DNA of 13,526 nucleotides from Candidatus Cloacimonadota bacterium (GTDB lineage: Bacteria; Cloacimonadota; Cloacimonadia; Cloacimonadales; JAOZMQ01): positions 1 to 13,526 of the forward strand of contig JAOZMQ010000005.1 of NCBI GenBank assembly GCA_029934195.1, given 5' to 3'. The translations under genes and the position numbers were made by a program. The notes beneath the pieces are model-generated. The model saw nothing but the letters and a program-made list of their open reading frames with translations. It had not been told where the DNA came from and ran no database searches. Shown piece by piece: positions 1 through 6,910 of this stretch; position 1 is the first letter of the stretch; each line of letters starts with the position of its first letter.

Positions 1-261
1 GATGCTGATATGATAAAAGTAAATATTAGTTTCTTAAAAGCAGTTGCAACAAGCGATAAAGATTATTACCTAAGGGTTTATGTAAATTATCAAAATACTA
101 GAAACCCAATTTTTGTTGAAATTCTATCAGGAGCTATTGTCATTTATGATGATATAATTAATACTGCTGTAGAGCATTGGGTAAAAAGCGGTAATGCAAG
201 ATTGAAAAGAGCTGCTCTTGCCGGACAAAAAACTCTAAATAGAAAGAAAAGGAGCAAATAA
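1..261 (+). CDS. 3' part of an unidentified protein gene, upstream of greA
   Basis: I do not recognise this protein. The reading frame is open to the left edge of the window. An ATG lies at base 10, but the nine bases before it carry no ribosome binding site, so the gene probably starts outside the window and this is its C-terminal part (about 86 residues visible). The visible part has a tyrosine-rich, mixed strand-like stretch (DYYLRVYVNYQ), then a helix-like stretch (INTAVEHWVKSGNARLKRAAL) and a strongly basic tail ending NRKKRSK. No signal peptide, membrane segment or catalytic motif is seen. The TAA stop shares its last A with the greA start (TAATG), and the greA ribosome binding site lies inside this gene, so the two are probably co-transcribed and translationally coupled. 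The basic tail could bind nucleic acid, but that is only a guess. Confidence 0.6.
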   Translation, partial: DADMIKVNISFLKAVATSDKDYYLRVYVNYQNTRNPIFVEILSGAIVIYDDIINTAVEHWVKSGNARLKRAALAGQKTLNRKKRSK

Positions 262-734
262 TGTCAGAATATATCACCCAAGAGGGATTGATTTTACTTC
301 AAAAAAAAATGAATAAATTATTAACAATTGATCGCCCACAAGTAGTTAAACAGATAGCATCTGCGAGAGAATTAGGTGATCTAAAAGAAAACGCTGAATA
401 TCATGCTGCAAGAGAAAGACAACGTCATATTGATAATGAACTTACACATTTGAGAAATCGTTTATCAAAATTACAAGCAATTGATTCATCTAAAATAGCA
501 AAGGATGCTGTTAGATTTGGGGCTTATGTGACTTTAAAAGATTTGAACAATAAAGAAATCTTAAAGTATCGTCTTGTTGGAATTGATGAAACTGATTTTA
601 AAACTAACGACTGGACTCTTATTTCAATCGCCTCTCCAATTGGAAAGTCAATGATTGGTAAGAAAAAAAATGAAGATTTTGTTGTTAAAGCACCAATTGG
701 TGATAGAAATTTTAAAATATTATCGATTGAATAA
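261..734 (+). CDS. greA: Transcription elongation factor GreA
   Basis: GreA enters the secondary channel of RNA polymerase and stimulates cleavage of backtracked RNA, rescuing stalled elongation complexes. The 157 residues match the usual family length of about 158. The N-terminal antiparallel coiled coil covers roughly residues 8-75 and carries the diagnostic GDLKENAEYHAARERQ at 39-54. The two acidic tip residues that hold the catalytic Mg2+ in this family are D40 and E43. The C-terminal FKBP-like domain (about 80-157) keeps the SPIGKSMIGKKKNEDFVVKAP pattern near its end. The start is fixed by AAAGGAG at 247-253 and by one-base overlap with the preceding gene. Thirty-six bases separate it from the aminopeptidase gene, with no terminator between, so a shared transcript is likely. 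An A9 run (301-309) lies early in the gene. Identification is secure. Confidence 0.97.
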   Translation: MSEYITQEGLILLQKKMNKLLTIDRPQVVKQIASARELGDLKENAEYHAARERQRHIDNELTHLRNRLSKLQAIDSSKIAKDAVRFGAYVTLKDLNNKEILKYRLVGIDETDFKTNDWTLISIASPIGKSMIGKKKNEDFVVKAPIGDRNFKILSIE

Positions 735-770
735 GTTTAGAAATAACCATAGCAAGATAAAGGAGAATGT

Positions 771-2186
771 ATGAAAAAACATGAAGAACTTATAAAAAAA
801 CTTAAATACCACAGGAAAAATTTTTGGGAAAGCTCTACAAAAAAAGAGCAACGAGTTGCTTTTAAATTTGCGGATAAATATAAAGAATTTCTTGATCAAT
901 GTAAAACAGTTCGTGAAACTACAGATTTTATTGAAAAAGAATTGGAAGAAAGAGATTTCTCTAATATTGAGAAAACAAAAAAAAGTAAACGCGTTTTCAA
1001 AATTGGTAGAGGAAAAAATATTGCTTTTGCAGTTATCGGCAAAAAACCAATGAGTGAAGGCGTAAATATCATTGCTGCTCATATTGATGCTCCGCGTGTT
1101 GATTTGAAACAATTACCACTTTTTGAAGATAATGAAACAAAAATGGGTTTAATGAGAACGCACTATTATGGTGGTATAAAAAAATATCAATGGATGTCAA
1201 CTCCTCTCGCAATACATGGTGTATTTGTTAAAGAATCCGGTGAAATTATAAATGTTTCTATTGGTGAAGATGACAAAGATCCAATTTTTATTATGCCAGA
1301 TCTTTTACCTCATCTCGCTAAAAACGAACAATATGCACATAAAATTGGTGATGCTATAAAAGCTTCTCAAATGAAAGTAATCTTTAATACTATTCCTTTT
1401 TTGGATAAAGATGAAAAAGTTAAAGAAGCTGTCAAATTGAATGCTCTTATTATGTTAAACGAAAAATTTGGTATTGTTGAAGAAGATTTTCTTAGAGCTG
1501 AATTAGAACTTGTTCCTGCTGGCAAAGCAAGAGATGCAGGTATTGATAAAAGTATGATAGCCGCTTACGGTCAAGATGATAGAATTTGTGCTTATACCGG
1601 AATGCAAGCTTTATTGGATTGTGATTTACCAGAAACTACAGCAATTGTTTATTTAGTTGATAAAGAAGAAGTTGGTAGTGAAGGAAATACAGGAGCAAAC
1701 TCTAATTTTTTAATTGATTTTATTGGGGATCTTCTTAAATTCAATAAAGAACATTACAATAGTTTCTCTCTTCGTAAAACTCTTATTAATAGTCAAATGC
1801 TATCGGCAGATGTTGCTGCTGCTATTAATCCAAACTATCCGAATGTACATGAAAAAACAAATGCTGTTCATTTTGGTTTCGGTGTTGGACTAATTAAATA
1901 TACAGGAAGTAGAGGCAAATCTTCTGCTAATGACGCAAATGCAGAATTTGTTGCAAAAATGACAAATATATTCAATGAAGACAAAGTAAATTGGCAAATG
2001 GGAACGCTCGGTAAAGTTGATGAAGGCGGTGGCGGAACAATTGCTAAATTTCTTGCTGAAACCGGTGCGGAAGTAGTTGATTGTGGACCTGGACTTCTTG
2101 GAATGCATTCTTTATATGAATTGTGCAGTAAAGCAGATTTATATTCAACTTATAGAGCATATAAAGCTTTTTTCGTTAAAGGTTAG
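771..2186 (+). CDS. M18-family metallo-aminopeptidase
   Basis: A cytoplasmic zinc aminopeptidase of family M18 (aspartyl aminopeptidase / aminopeptidase I type), which removes N-terminal residues from peptides during protein turnover. The dinuclear metal site can be read directly by comparison with the family: H104 and D106 in AHIDAPR, the bridging D270 in GQDDRICAY, the general-base/ligand pair E299-E300 in VDKEEVGSEG, D347 in SADVAAAINP and H446 in GMHSLYE. A conserved glycine-rich stretch, DEGGGGTIAKF, lies at 418-428. The length (471) is normal for the family. The residues between about 110 and 250 correspond to the inserted dimerisation domain. There is no signal peptide. AAAGGAG at 759-765 fixes the start. 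Substrate preference (acidic versus neutral N-termini) cannot be read from sequence, so I give no gene symbol. A 131-base gap follows, so this may end a transcription unit with greA. Confidence 0.95.
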   Translation: MKKHEELIKKLKYHRKNFWESSTKKEQRVAFKFADKYKEFLDQCKTVRETTDFIEKELEERDFSNIEKTKKSKRVFKIGRGKNIAFAVIGKKPMSEGVNIIAAHIDAPRVDLKQLPLFEDNETKMGLMRTHYYGGIKKYQWMSTPLAIHGVFVKESGEIINVSIGEDDKDPIFIMPDLLPHLAKNEQYAHKIGDAIKASQMKVIFNTIPFLDKDEKVKEAVKLNALIMLNEKFGIVEEDFLRAELELVPAGKARDAGIDKSMIAAYGQDDRICAYTGMQALLDCDLPETTAIVYLVDKEEVGSEGNTGANSNFLIDFIGDLLKFNKEHYNSFSLRKTLINSQMLSADVAAAINPNYPNVHEKTNAVHFGFGVGLIKYTGSRGKSSANDANAEFVAKMTNIFNEDKVNWQMGTLGKVDEGGGGTIAKFLAETGAEVVDCGPGLLGMHSLYELCSKADLYSTYRAYKAFFVKG

Positions 2187-2243
2187 TAACTGATCCAGAA
2201 TAAACTTTCTAATTTAACAAAAAATTCAAAATTAAATTGTAAT

Positions 2244-2269
2244 TATTTTGTAATACGAAATACAAAATA
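2244..2269. repeat. Inverted repeat TATTTTGTA...TACAAAATA
   Basis: Two perfect 9-base arms (2244-2252 and 2261-2269) are separated by 8 bases in the gap between the aminopeptidase gene and the YbgF-like gene. The arms are AT-rich, so the hairpin would be weak as RNA, but the shape and spacing suit a dimeric regulator's operator. It overlaps a possible weak promoter (TTGTAA at 2237-2242, TACAAA at 2261-2266, 18-base spacer). The function is inferred; only the repeat itself is seen. Confidence 0.4.
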
Positions 2270-2270
2270 T

Positions 2271-2303
2271 GAAGCTGTCTCTATTATTTATAGAGGCAGT
2301 TTC
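2271..2303 (+). terminator. Strong hairpin before the YbgF-like gene (terminator or 5' leader element)
   Basis: Arms 2271-2284 and 2290-2303 pair over 14 bases with two G-U wobbles and a five-base loop (TATTT). This is far more stable than the surrounding AT-rich sequence. The downstream side is TTTCTATTATGG, a poor U-tract, so intrinsic termination after the aminopeptidase gene is possible but not textbook. The second arm ends 14 bases before the next start codon, which has no ribosome binding site, so the hairpin could instead lie in that gene's leader and affect translation. The stem is clear; its role is open. Confidence 0.5.
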
Positions 2304-2317
2304 TATTATGGTACATT

Positions 2318-3064
2318 ATGAAAAATATTTTTATTTTTACTGTTTTTGTAGTATTATTTGGTTGTTCAAGTAATAATTCTCAATTAGTAAAAAACATTGA
2401 GAAAAATTCAGATCGCCTATCCGAATTAGAAATGAATATCAGTGATAACACTATTAAGATTTCTCAATTTGTTGAATCTTTTGATATGGAAGAAAACCTA
2501 TCACTTAAAACAAAAGTTCAAATTTTGGATAGCGAATTAAGCCGATTGATGAAAATAATCTCCGAAATGGAAAAGCAATTACTTCTTCAAAATAAACAAA
2601 TTGAAAATAATTCTCAAATAAAACAGATAGAGCAACAACCAATAATTGAGAAAACTGAAGAAAAAGGCAAAGATGAAAAAATAGAATCTTCACAAGTAGA
2701 ATCCGATTATACTTTAGCACGAAAATTTTATTTAGAATCTAAATATGATTTAGCATTAAAAGCTTTTAATAATTTGATAAACAATAATCCAGACCATTCG
2801 CTTTCAATTAACGCACAATATTGGATTGGTGAAGTTTATTATGACCAGGATAACTACATTAAAGCACTTGCAGAATTTCAAAAAGTTGTAGATTTTTATC
2901 CAACTTCAGCAAAAGCACCAGATGCTCAACTTAAAATTGGTTTATGCTATAAGAAATTAGGTAAAACAGAACAAGCAATCTTAGAGCTAAAACGAATAAT
3001 AAAAATGTTTCCAGCCTATGAACGCCAGAATAAGGTAACTAAATTACTAAAGGAATTAGAATGA
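2318..3064 (+). CDS. ybgF: YbgF/CpoB-like TPR lipoprotein with coiled coil
   Basis: An envelope lipoprotein with the architecture of YbgF/CpoB, which in proteobacteria links the Tol-Pal system to peptidoglycan synthesis during outer-membrane constriction. The N-terminal signal (MKNIFIFTVFVVLFGC) ends in a lipobox, LFGC, with lipidation expected at C16. Residues about 20-100 are polar and heptad-like, as in the trimerising coiled coil of this family. A charged linker runs to about 128. TPR-type helices follow at about 130-160, 166-197 and 203-234, with the family-typical AQYWIGEVYYDQDNYIKAL and FYPTSAKAPDAQLKIGLCY. The start codon has no Shine-Dalgarno sequence, which is unusual in this window, but the signal peptide fixes it. 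The stop overlaps the next start by four bases (ATGA). No tol or pal genes lie in the window, so the Tol-Pal role is inferred from the family only. Confidence 0.85.
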   Translation: MKNIFIFTVFVVLFGCSSNNSQLVKNIEKNSDRLSELEMNISDNTIKISQFVESFDMEENLSLKTKVQILDSELSRLMKIISEMEKQLLLQNKQIENNSQIKQIEQQPIIEKTEEKGKDEKIESSQVESDYTLARKFYLESKYDLALKAFNNLINNNPDHSLSINAQYWIGEVYYDQDNYIKALAEFQKVVDFYPTSAKAPDAQLKIGLCYKKLGKTEQAILELKRIIKMFPAYERQNKVTKLLKELE

Positions 3065-3570
3065 AATTGATAATTTCTCTGGTTTTAATTCTCTTTTCAT
3101 TTTCCTGTTTTGCTACAGAATATATTTCAACTGAAAATCTCTTTGAAATTTTCTTAAATGATATTAAAACGAGAATCCCTGAAGATATAACTATTCATCT
3201 TGAAATAAATGAAAATGAATATTCTTCACAAATTGAGTCAACATTAATGAAATTTTTATTAGAGAATCATCATATTGTTGTAGAGAATGCGGAAAATGCT
3301 TTTCTATTAAAAATTAATTACACTGAGTCCATAAAACAAATTGGAAAACATAAGTTTCTAACAAATAATAAAAAATTACAAATAAACCACAATTTTAAAT
3401 TTAGTTTAATTAATCCAAATAGCGAAATTATTGATTATGAACTATTGACTTATAAATCCTTATCATCAATAAAAAAAACAATAATCAATGAGATGAAATG
3501 GTATGACCCTATTATGATTTCAACAATAGTCGGCGGGTTAATCTATCTCTTTTACTATGGAAATAAATAA
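3061..3570 (+). CDS. Unrecognised secreted protein with C-terminal membrane anchor
   Basis: I do not recognise this 169-residue protein. It begins with a clear signal peptide, and a type I cleavage site is likely after residue 18 (SCFA|TE). C16 is not in a good lipobox, because serine rather than leucine stands at -3. A soluble region (about 19-145) alternates helix-like and strand-like stretches, and the segment ENAENAFLLKINYTES looks like a buried strand after a helix. A hydrophobic stretch at about 148-166 (IMISTIVGGLIYLFYY) followed by GNK looks like a C-terminal transmembrane anchor, so most of the protein would sit in the periplasm. The start overlaps the YbgF-like stop (ATGA), with AAGGAA upstream, so the two are translationally coupled. 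bamD follows after 17 bases. A role in envelope assembly is suggested by context alone. Confidence 0.8.
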   Translation: MKLIISLVLILFSFSCFATEYISTENLFEIFLNDIKTRIPEDITIHLEINENEYSSQIESTLMKFLLENHHIVVENAENAFLLKINYTESIKQIGKHKFLTNNKKLQINHNFKFSLINPNSEIIDYELLTYKSLSSIKKTIINEMKWYDPIMISTIVGGLIYLFYYGNK

Positions 3571-3587
3571 AAAACAGGAAATAAAAA

Positions 3588-4349
3588 ATGAAAAAATTTA
3601 GATTACTATCAAGCTGTCTTCTCTTTCTGACAATTTTTGGATGTAGCAATATTTCAAAAATCCAAAATATGACAATTGAAGAAAGAAAAAATAAAGCTGA
3701 TTCATACTTTGAACAAGAAAAATATCGAAAAGCAATAGAATATTATGAAAGTATTGCATTAGAAAGAAATTCTATTCATACAGCTCAATCTCAATTAAAA
3801 CTTGCTGATTCATACTTTCTTATGGGAAATTATATTGATGCTCGATTTGAATACGAAGAAATGATTCGATTGTTTCCAGACCATAAAGAGATTGAAAGAG
3901 CCTATTTTAATATTGCAATTTGTTATATGGAAGAATCTTTAGAGCCAAATCTTACTCAAACTGAAACTCTTCTCAGTATTGATTCTTTCAGGATTTATTT
4001 AGAAAAATTTCCGTTTAGCAGCAGAAAAGATGAGATTTTTCAACACATTAACAAACTCAATTATAAGCTGTTGGAAAAAAAATTCCTTAATGGATATATT
4101 TATTACAAGATTAAAGATTACAGTGCTGCATTAATGTATTTTGATGAAATATTAGAACTCGGTAACGTTAATGCTGTTGATAAAAGCTCATTATACTATT
4201 CTGCCTTAATTTATATTTACAGAAAAGATTCAAATCTGTCAAATCAGACAATTTCACGACTTGTTGAGAAATACCCGGAATCTAAAGAAACAACAAAAAT
4301 CTTAAAATTAAAGAATAAATTAGATAAAAAAAAGAAATCTAATGATTGA
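3588..4349 (+). CDS. bamD: BamD-like outer-membrane assembly lipoprotein
   Basis: BamD (YfiO) is the essential lipoprotein partner of BamA that helps insert beta-barrel proteins into the outer membrane from the periplasmic side. The signal peptide ends in a lipobox IFGC, with lipidation expected at C19. The mature part is built of TPR-like helical pairs from about residue 33. The signatures of the family are DSYFEQEKYRKAIEYYESI (38-56), DARFEYEEMIRLFPDHKEIERAYFNIAICYM and, further on, SFRIYLEKFPFSSRKDEIF. The length (253) is typical. AGGAA precedes the start at a suitable distance. A 15-base DNA repeat (3696-3710 and 3804-3818) encodes ADSYF in both of the first two TPR units. Generic TPR lipoproteins can look similar, but the size, lipobox and TPR pattern together favour BamD. 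It closes the envelope cluster; 43 bases separate it from nadD. Confidence 0.85.
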   Translation: MKKFRLLSSCLLFLTIFGCSNISKIQNMTIEERKNKADSYFEQEKYRKAIEYYESIALERNSIHTAQSQLKLADSYFLMGNYIDARFEYEEMIRLFPDHKEIERAYFNIAICYMEESLEPNLTQTETLLSIDSFRIYLEKFPFSSRKDEIFQHINKLNYKLLEKKFLNGYIYYKIKDYSAALMYFDEILELGNVNAVDKSSLYYSALIYIYRKDSNLSNQTISRLVEKYPESKETTKILKLKNKLDKKKKSND

Positions 4350-4360
4350 TATAAATCAAT
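4345..4360. repeat. Short inverted repeat ATTGAT-ATAA-ATCAAT over the bamD stop
   Basis: Six-base perfect arms (4345-4350, 4355-4360) flank a four-base centre and include the bamD TGA stop. The sequence after it is T-rich (AATTTTCATTTAAATTTTTG). It is too AT-rich and short to be a convincing terminator, and it could be a weak operator or chance. I report it because the nadD start 33 bases downstream has no visible ribosome binding site. Confidence 0.25.
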
Positions 4361-4392
4361 AATTTTCATTTAAATTTTTGTAATTCTATAGT

Positions 4393-4992
4393 ATGACAAA
4401 AATCACCAAAATAGGCCTTTTAGGTGGAACTTTTAATCCAATACATTTGGGACATCTAAGAATGGCAGAAACGGCTAAATCTGCATTAAATTTAAACAAA
4501 ATTCTTTTTATACCTTCTGGAACTCCACCTCATAAACAAAAAGATGGATTAATAGACTTCTTTAAACGGTTCGAATTAATTAGAGAATCTATAAAAAATA
4601 TTCCATATTGTGAAGTTTCAGATTTTGATAATACAAAAGACAAAAGCTATACTTTAAATTTAATTAATAGAGTTCAAAAAAAATTCCCGGAAGCAAAAAT
4701 ATTCTTTATCATTGGAGAAGACAATGTCCTAAATCTCAAAACTTGGTACAAGTATAAAGAGTTACTTGAAAAAGTTCAAATTGTAGTGCTGTCTCGAAAT
4801 ATTCATTTTAAGAAGAGACAAGAATGGGAAGATCTACCGTACATTGATAAATTACTTTTTATAGAAATGAAAAAAATAGATATTTCCTCAACAAAGATCA
4901 GAAATCTTCTTGATAAGAAACAAAGTATAGATCATTTAGTACCAAAACCAATTGCAGATTTTTACAGAGAAATGAATGAAAAAGAAAGATAA
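4393..4992 (+). CDS. nadD: Nicotinate-nucleotide adenylyltransferase NadD
   Basis: NadD transfers AMP from ATP to nicotinate mononucleotide, giving deamido-NAD, the penultimate step of NAD synthesis in the cytoplasm. The nucleotidyltransferase alpha/beta fold starts with GGTFNPIHLGHL, whose HxGH motif is H18-L19-G20-H21. TPPHK at 44-48 fits the substrate-binding loop, IIGEDN lies at 106-111 with W118 after it (family pattern IGaDn...W), and ISSTKIR at 164-170 is the C-terminal SSTxIR nucleotide-binding motif. The length of 199 is normal. No Shine-Dalgarno sequence is seen before the ATG, but the next in-frame ATG (M24) would remove the HxGH motif, so the start is sound. The 3' end overlaps rsgA by 17 bases, implying coupled expression. 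nadK lies one gene further on. Confidence 0.95.
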   Translation: MTKITKIGLLGGTFNPIHLGHLRMAETAKSALNLNKILFIPSGTPPHKQKDGLIDFFKRFELIRESIKNIPYCEVSDFDNTKDKSYTLNLINRVQKKFPEAKIFFIIGEDNVLNLKTWYKYKELLEKVQIVVLSRNIHFKKRQEWEDLPYIDKLLFIEMKKIDISSTKIRNLLDKKQSIDHLVPKPIADFYREMNEKER

Positions 4993-6037
4993 AAAAAAAT
5001 TTAAAAGAAAAGATATTCGGTTAAAAAATATCTCAATTGATAATATTGAACATTTTGAAAATATGAATATTATAGAAGAGAAACGAGCAAAAAAAAAAAA
5101 ATTTGAGAAGGGTGAACAAAGCAGTAAAGCAAATTTAGTATTGAAAAAAGGACGTATTATTGAAGTAAAATCCAATAATTATTGTAATGTAGAAATAGAT
5201 AATAAATTGCTTGAATGTTCTGTAAGTGGTCGCTTAAAAATGATTGATTTTAATACAAGAACACTAATTTCTGTCGGTGATTTTGTTAATGTAGATTTTT
5301 CTCAAGAACCCAGAATTGAAGAATTATTACCAAGGAAAAATACTCTTTCCCGTTTTGTTGATAACTCATTACAAACAGAAATAGTAATTGCTTCAAATAT
5401 TGATCAAGTAATTATTACAGCTGCTTACCGCATGCCTGATTTAAAATTAGGCTTGATTGATAGATATATTTGTGCAGCCAAAATTGCTGGAATTTCTCCA
5501 ATTATTTGTATCAATAAAATTGATCTTGCTGCCTCTATTGAAGATGTTAAACAAGAATTGCTCTTCTATGAACAGAATAATTTTAAAGTTATCTTTACTT
5601 CAATTATTGATAATACAGGTCTTGATGAATTGCGTGATACTTTAATTAATAAAGACTCAGTTTTTTCTGGTCATTCTGGTGCTGGAAAATCATCTCTAAT
5701 TAATATTCTTCAACCGGAAATAAATCTTAAAGTAGCAGAAATCAGTGAATACCATCAAAAAGGTGTGCATACAACAACTTCGAGCAAATTAATTCCGTGG
5801 TCTTTTGGAGGTTATCTCGTAGATACCCCTGGCATAAAAACTTTTAGCTTACACTCAAAACAAAAACAACTCTTGCCCAAAATTTTTCCAGGATTTGCTA
5901 AATATTCCCTTGACTGCAAATTTCAAGATTGTTCCCATACTCACGAAATACAATGTGGAGTCCTAAATGCTGTTGAAAATGGTTATATTCCAGAAGAACG
6001 GTATAATTCTTATTTAAGAATTCTTGAAACTTTGTAA
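4976..6037 (+). CDS. rsgA: Ribosome small-subunit GTPase RsgA
   Basis: RsgA (YjeQ) is a GTPase that checks late 30S subunit maturation near the decoding centre. The domain order is an OB fold (about 57-120), a circularly permuted GTPase domain and a C-terminal zinc finger. The permutation is visible: G4 NKID (180-183) precedes G1 GHSGAGKSS (232-240), then the G2 region around HTTTS (265-269) and G3 DTPG (283-286). Zinc ligands are C314, C319, H321 and C327 (CKFQDCSHTHEIQC). The first 55 or so residues form a lysine-rich extension (KKKDKKKFKRKD) not needed for the core fold. It contains A9 and A13 homopolymer runs. The ATG at 4976 lies inside nadD with only a weak GAGA upstream. No later in-frame ATG exists before the OB fold; a TTG at 5141 is possible but lacks a ribosome binding site. 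Confidence 0.95.
   Translation: MKKKDKKKFKRKDIRLKNISIDNIEHFENMNIIEEKRAKKKKFEKGEQSSKANLVLKKGRIIEVKSNNYCNVEIDNKLLECSVSGRLKMIDFNTRTLISVGDFVNVDFSQEPRIEELLPRKNTLSRFVDNSLQTEIVIASNIDQVIITAAYRMPDLKLGLIDRYICAAKIAGISPIICINKIDLAASIEDVKQELLFYEQNNFKVIFTSIIDNTGLDELRDTLINKDSVFSGHSGAGKSSLINILQPEINLKVAEISEYHQKGVHTTTSSKLIPWSFGGYLVDTPGIKTFSLHSKQKQLLPKIFPGFAKYSLDCKFQDCSHTHEIQCGVLNAVENGYIPEERYNSYLRILETL
5089..5101 (+). repeat. A13 homopolymer run within rsgA
   Basis: Thirteen consecutive A residues encode the end of A38 and K39-K42 in the basic N-terminal extension of RsgA. It is the longest mononucleotide run I noticed in the window. Runs of this length are known substrates for RNA polymerase slippage and for replication or sequencing indels, and any one-base change here would put the GTPase domain out of frame. 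Confidence 0.9.
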
Positions 6038-6048
6038 TAAAATAAATA

Positions 6049-6053
6049 GAGGA
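6049..6053 (+). promoter_or_regulatory. Ribosome binding site that sets the nadK start
   Basis: GAGGA lies four bases before the ATG at 6057. It selects that ATG over an in-frame TTG at 6024, which lies inside rsgA, has no ribosome binding site and would add eleven residues not expected at the N-terminus of an NAD kinase. Confidence 0.75.
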
Positions 6054-6056
6054 AAA

Positions 6057-6905
6057 ATGAAATCTGTTGGAATATTTGTTAACCCTAACTACAAAAATAG
6101 TACTGAGATTAATAATTTGATTCAGTTTCTACACACTAAGAAATTGATAAAATTTTATGGTTTACAGAATCAATTATCAATCTTACCCACTTTTATTCAC
6201 GAATATTCTGAATCTATTGATCTTGAATGTATTTTAGTTTTTGGTGGTGATGGTACAATTCTACGTTCAGTTGATTTTTCACTAAAAGCAGATGCTCCTT
6301 TACTTGGAATTAATTTAGGCCGACTTGGTTTTTTAACAGATATTAATCTATCAGAGATGGAAAAATCTATTGATGATTTCCTCAATAATAAGTTTAGTAT
6401 TCAAAAAAGAATGCTCCTACAGGTAATTCACAAGAGAAAAAATAGAATTCTATTTCAAGGTTTAGCCCTAAATGATATTGTTATTTATAAAGGAATTGAT
6501 CCAAAACTTATAAGAGTGAAATATCATTGCAATAAAAGATTCATTTTGGATACTTATTGTGATGGGGTAATTGTTGCTTCTCCAACTGGATCCACCGCAT
6601 ATTCTCTATCAGCTGGAGGTCCTATTCTATCTCCGGTTATGGATGCAATTGTCGTAACTCCTTTAAATCCACATGTTTTATCGGTTCGTTCTCTTGTTTT
6701 CTCATCAAACGACATTATTTCTTTAGTTGTAGAACATTCAAATTGTGAAAGTATTTTGCAATTAGACGGAATAAACGCAAATGATGTAAAAATTGGTGAC
6801 ACTCTCAGTATTACAGCAGCCAAACAAAAAGTTAGTTTTATCAAATTATCAAATAAATATTTTTATCAAGTTTTACGAAAAAAACTACATATGGGTAGAA
6901 AGTAA
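6057..6905 (+). CDS. nadK: NAD kinase
   Basis: NadK phosphorylates NAD at the 2' position of its adenosine ribose, using ATP or polyphosphate, and is the source of NADP in the cytoplasm. Counting from the ATG at 6057 the protein has 282 residues, normal for the family. The catalytic GGDG motif is at 63-66 within FGGDGTILRS, with D65 as the expected catalytic residue. LGINLGRLGFLTD follows, then the ND pair of ALNDIVI (139-140, usually NE), and DGVIVASPTGSTAYSLSAGG, whose GSTAYS (178-183) is the other family signature. VVTPLNPHVLSVRSLV matches the C-terminal beta domain. The start follows the GAGGA site and lies 19 bases after the rsgA stop. recN begins five bases after the stop, and nadK-recN proximity is common in bacteria. 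The identification is firm. Confidence 0.96.
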   Translation: MKSVGIFVNPNYKNSTEINNLIQFLHTKKLIKFYGLQNQLSILPTFIHEYSESIDLECILVFGGDGTILRSVDFSLKADAPLLGINLGRLGFLTDINLSEMEKSIDDFLNNKFSIQKRMLLQVIHKRKNRILFQGLALNDIVIYKGIDPKLIRVKYHCNKRFILDTYCDGVIVASPTGSTAYSLSAGGPILSPVMDAIVVTPLNPHVLSVRSLVFSSNDIISLVVEHSNCESILQLDGINANDVKIGDTLSITAAKQKVSFIKLSNKYFYQVLRKKLHMGRK

Positions 6906-6910
6906 ATTTT

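Noticed and set aside
720..1112. 130-codon open frame on the minus strand
   Set aside because: It lies opposite the well-supported aminopeptidase gene, is rich in F, N and S as expected for the complement of AT-rich coding DNA, and shows no domain or ribosome binding site.
6024..6056. Upstream TTG start for nadK adding eleven residues
   Set aside because: It lies inside rsgA without a ribosome binding site; the ATG at 6057 has GAGGA four bases upstream and gives a normal NAD kinase N-terminus.
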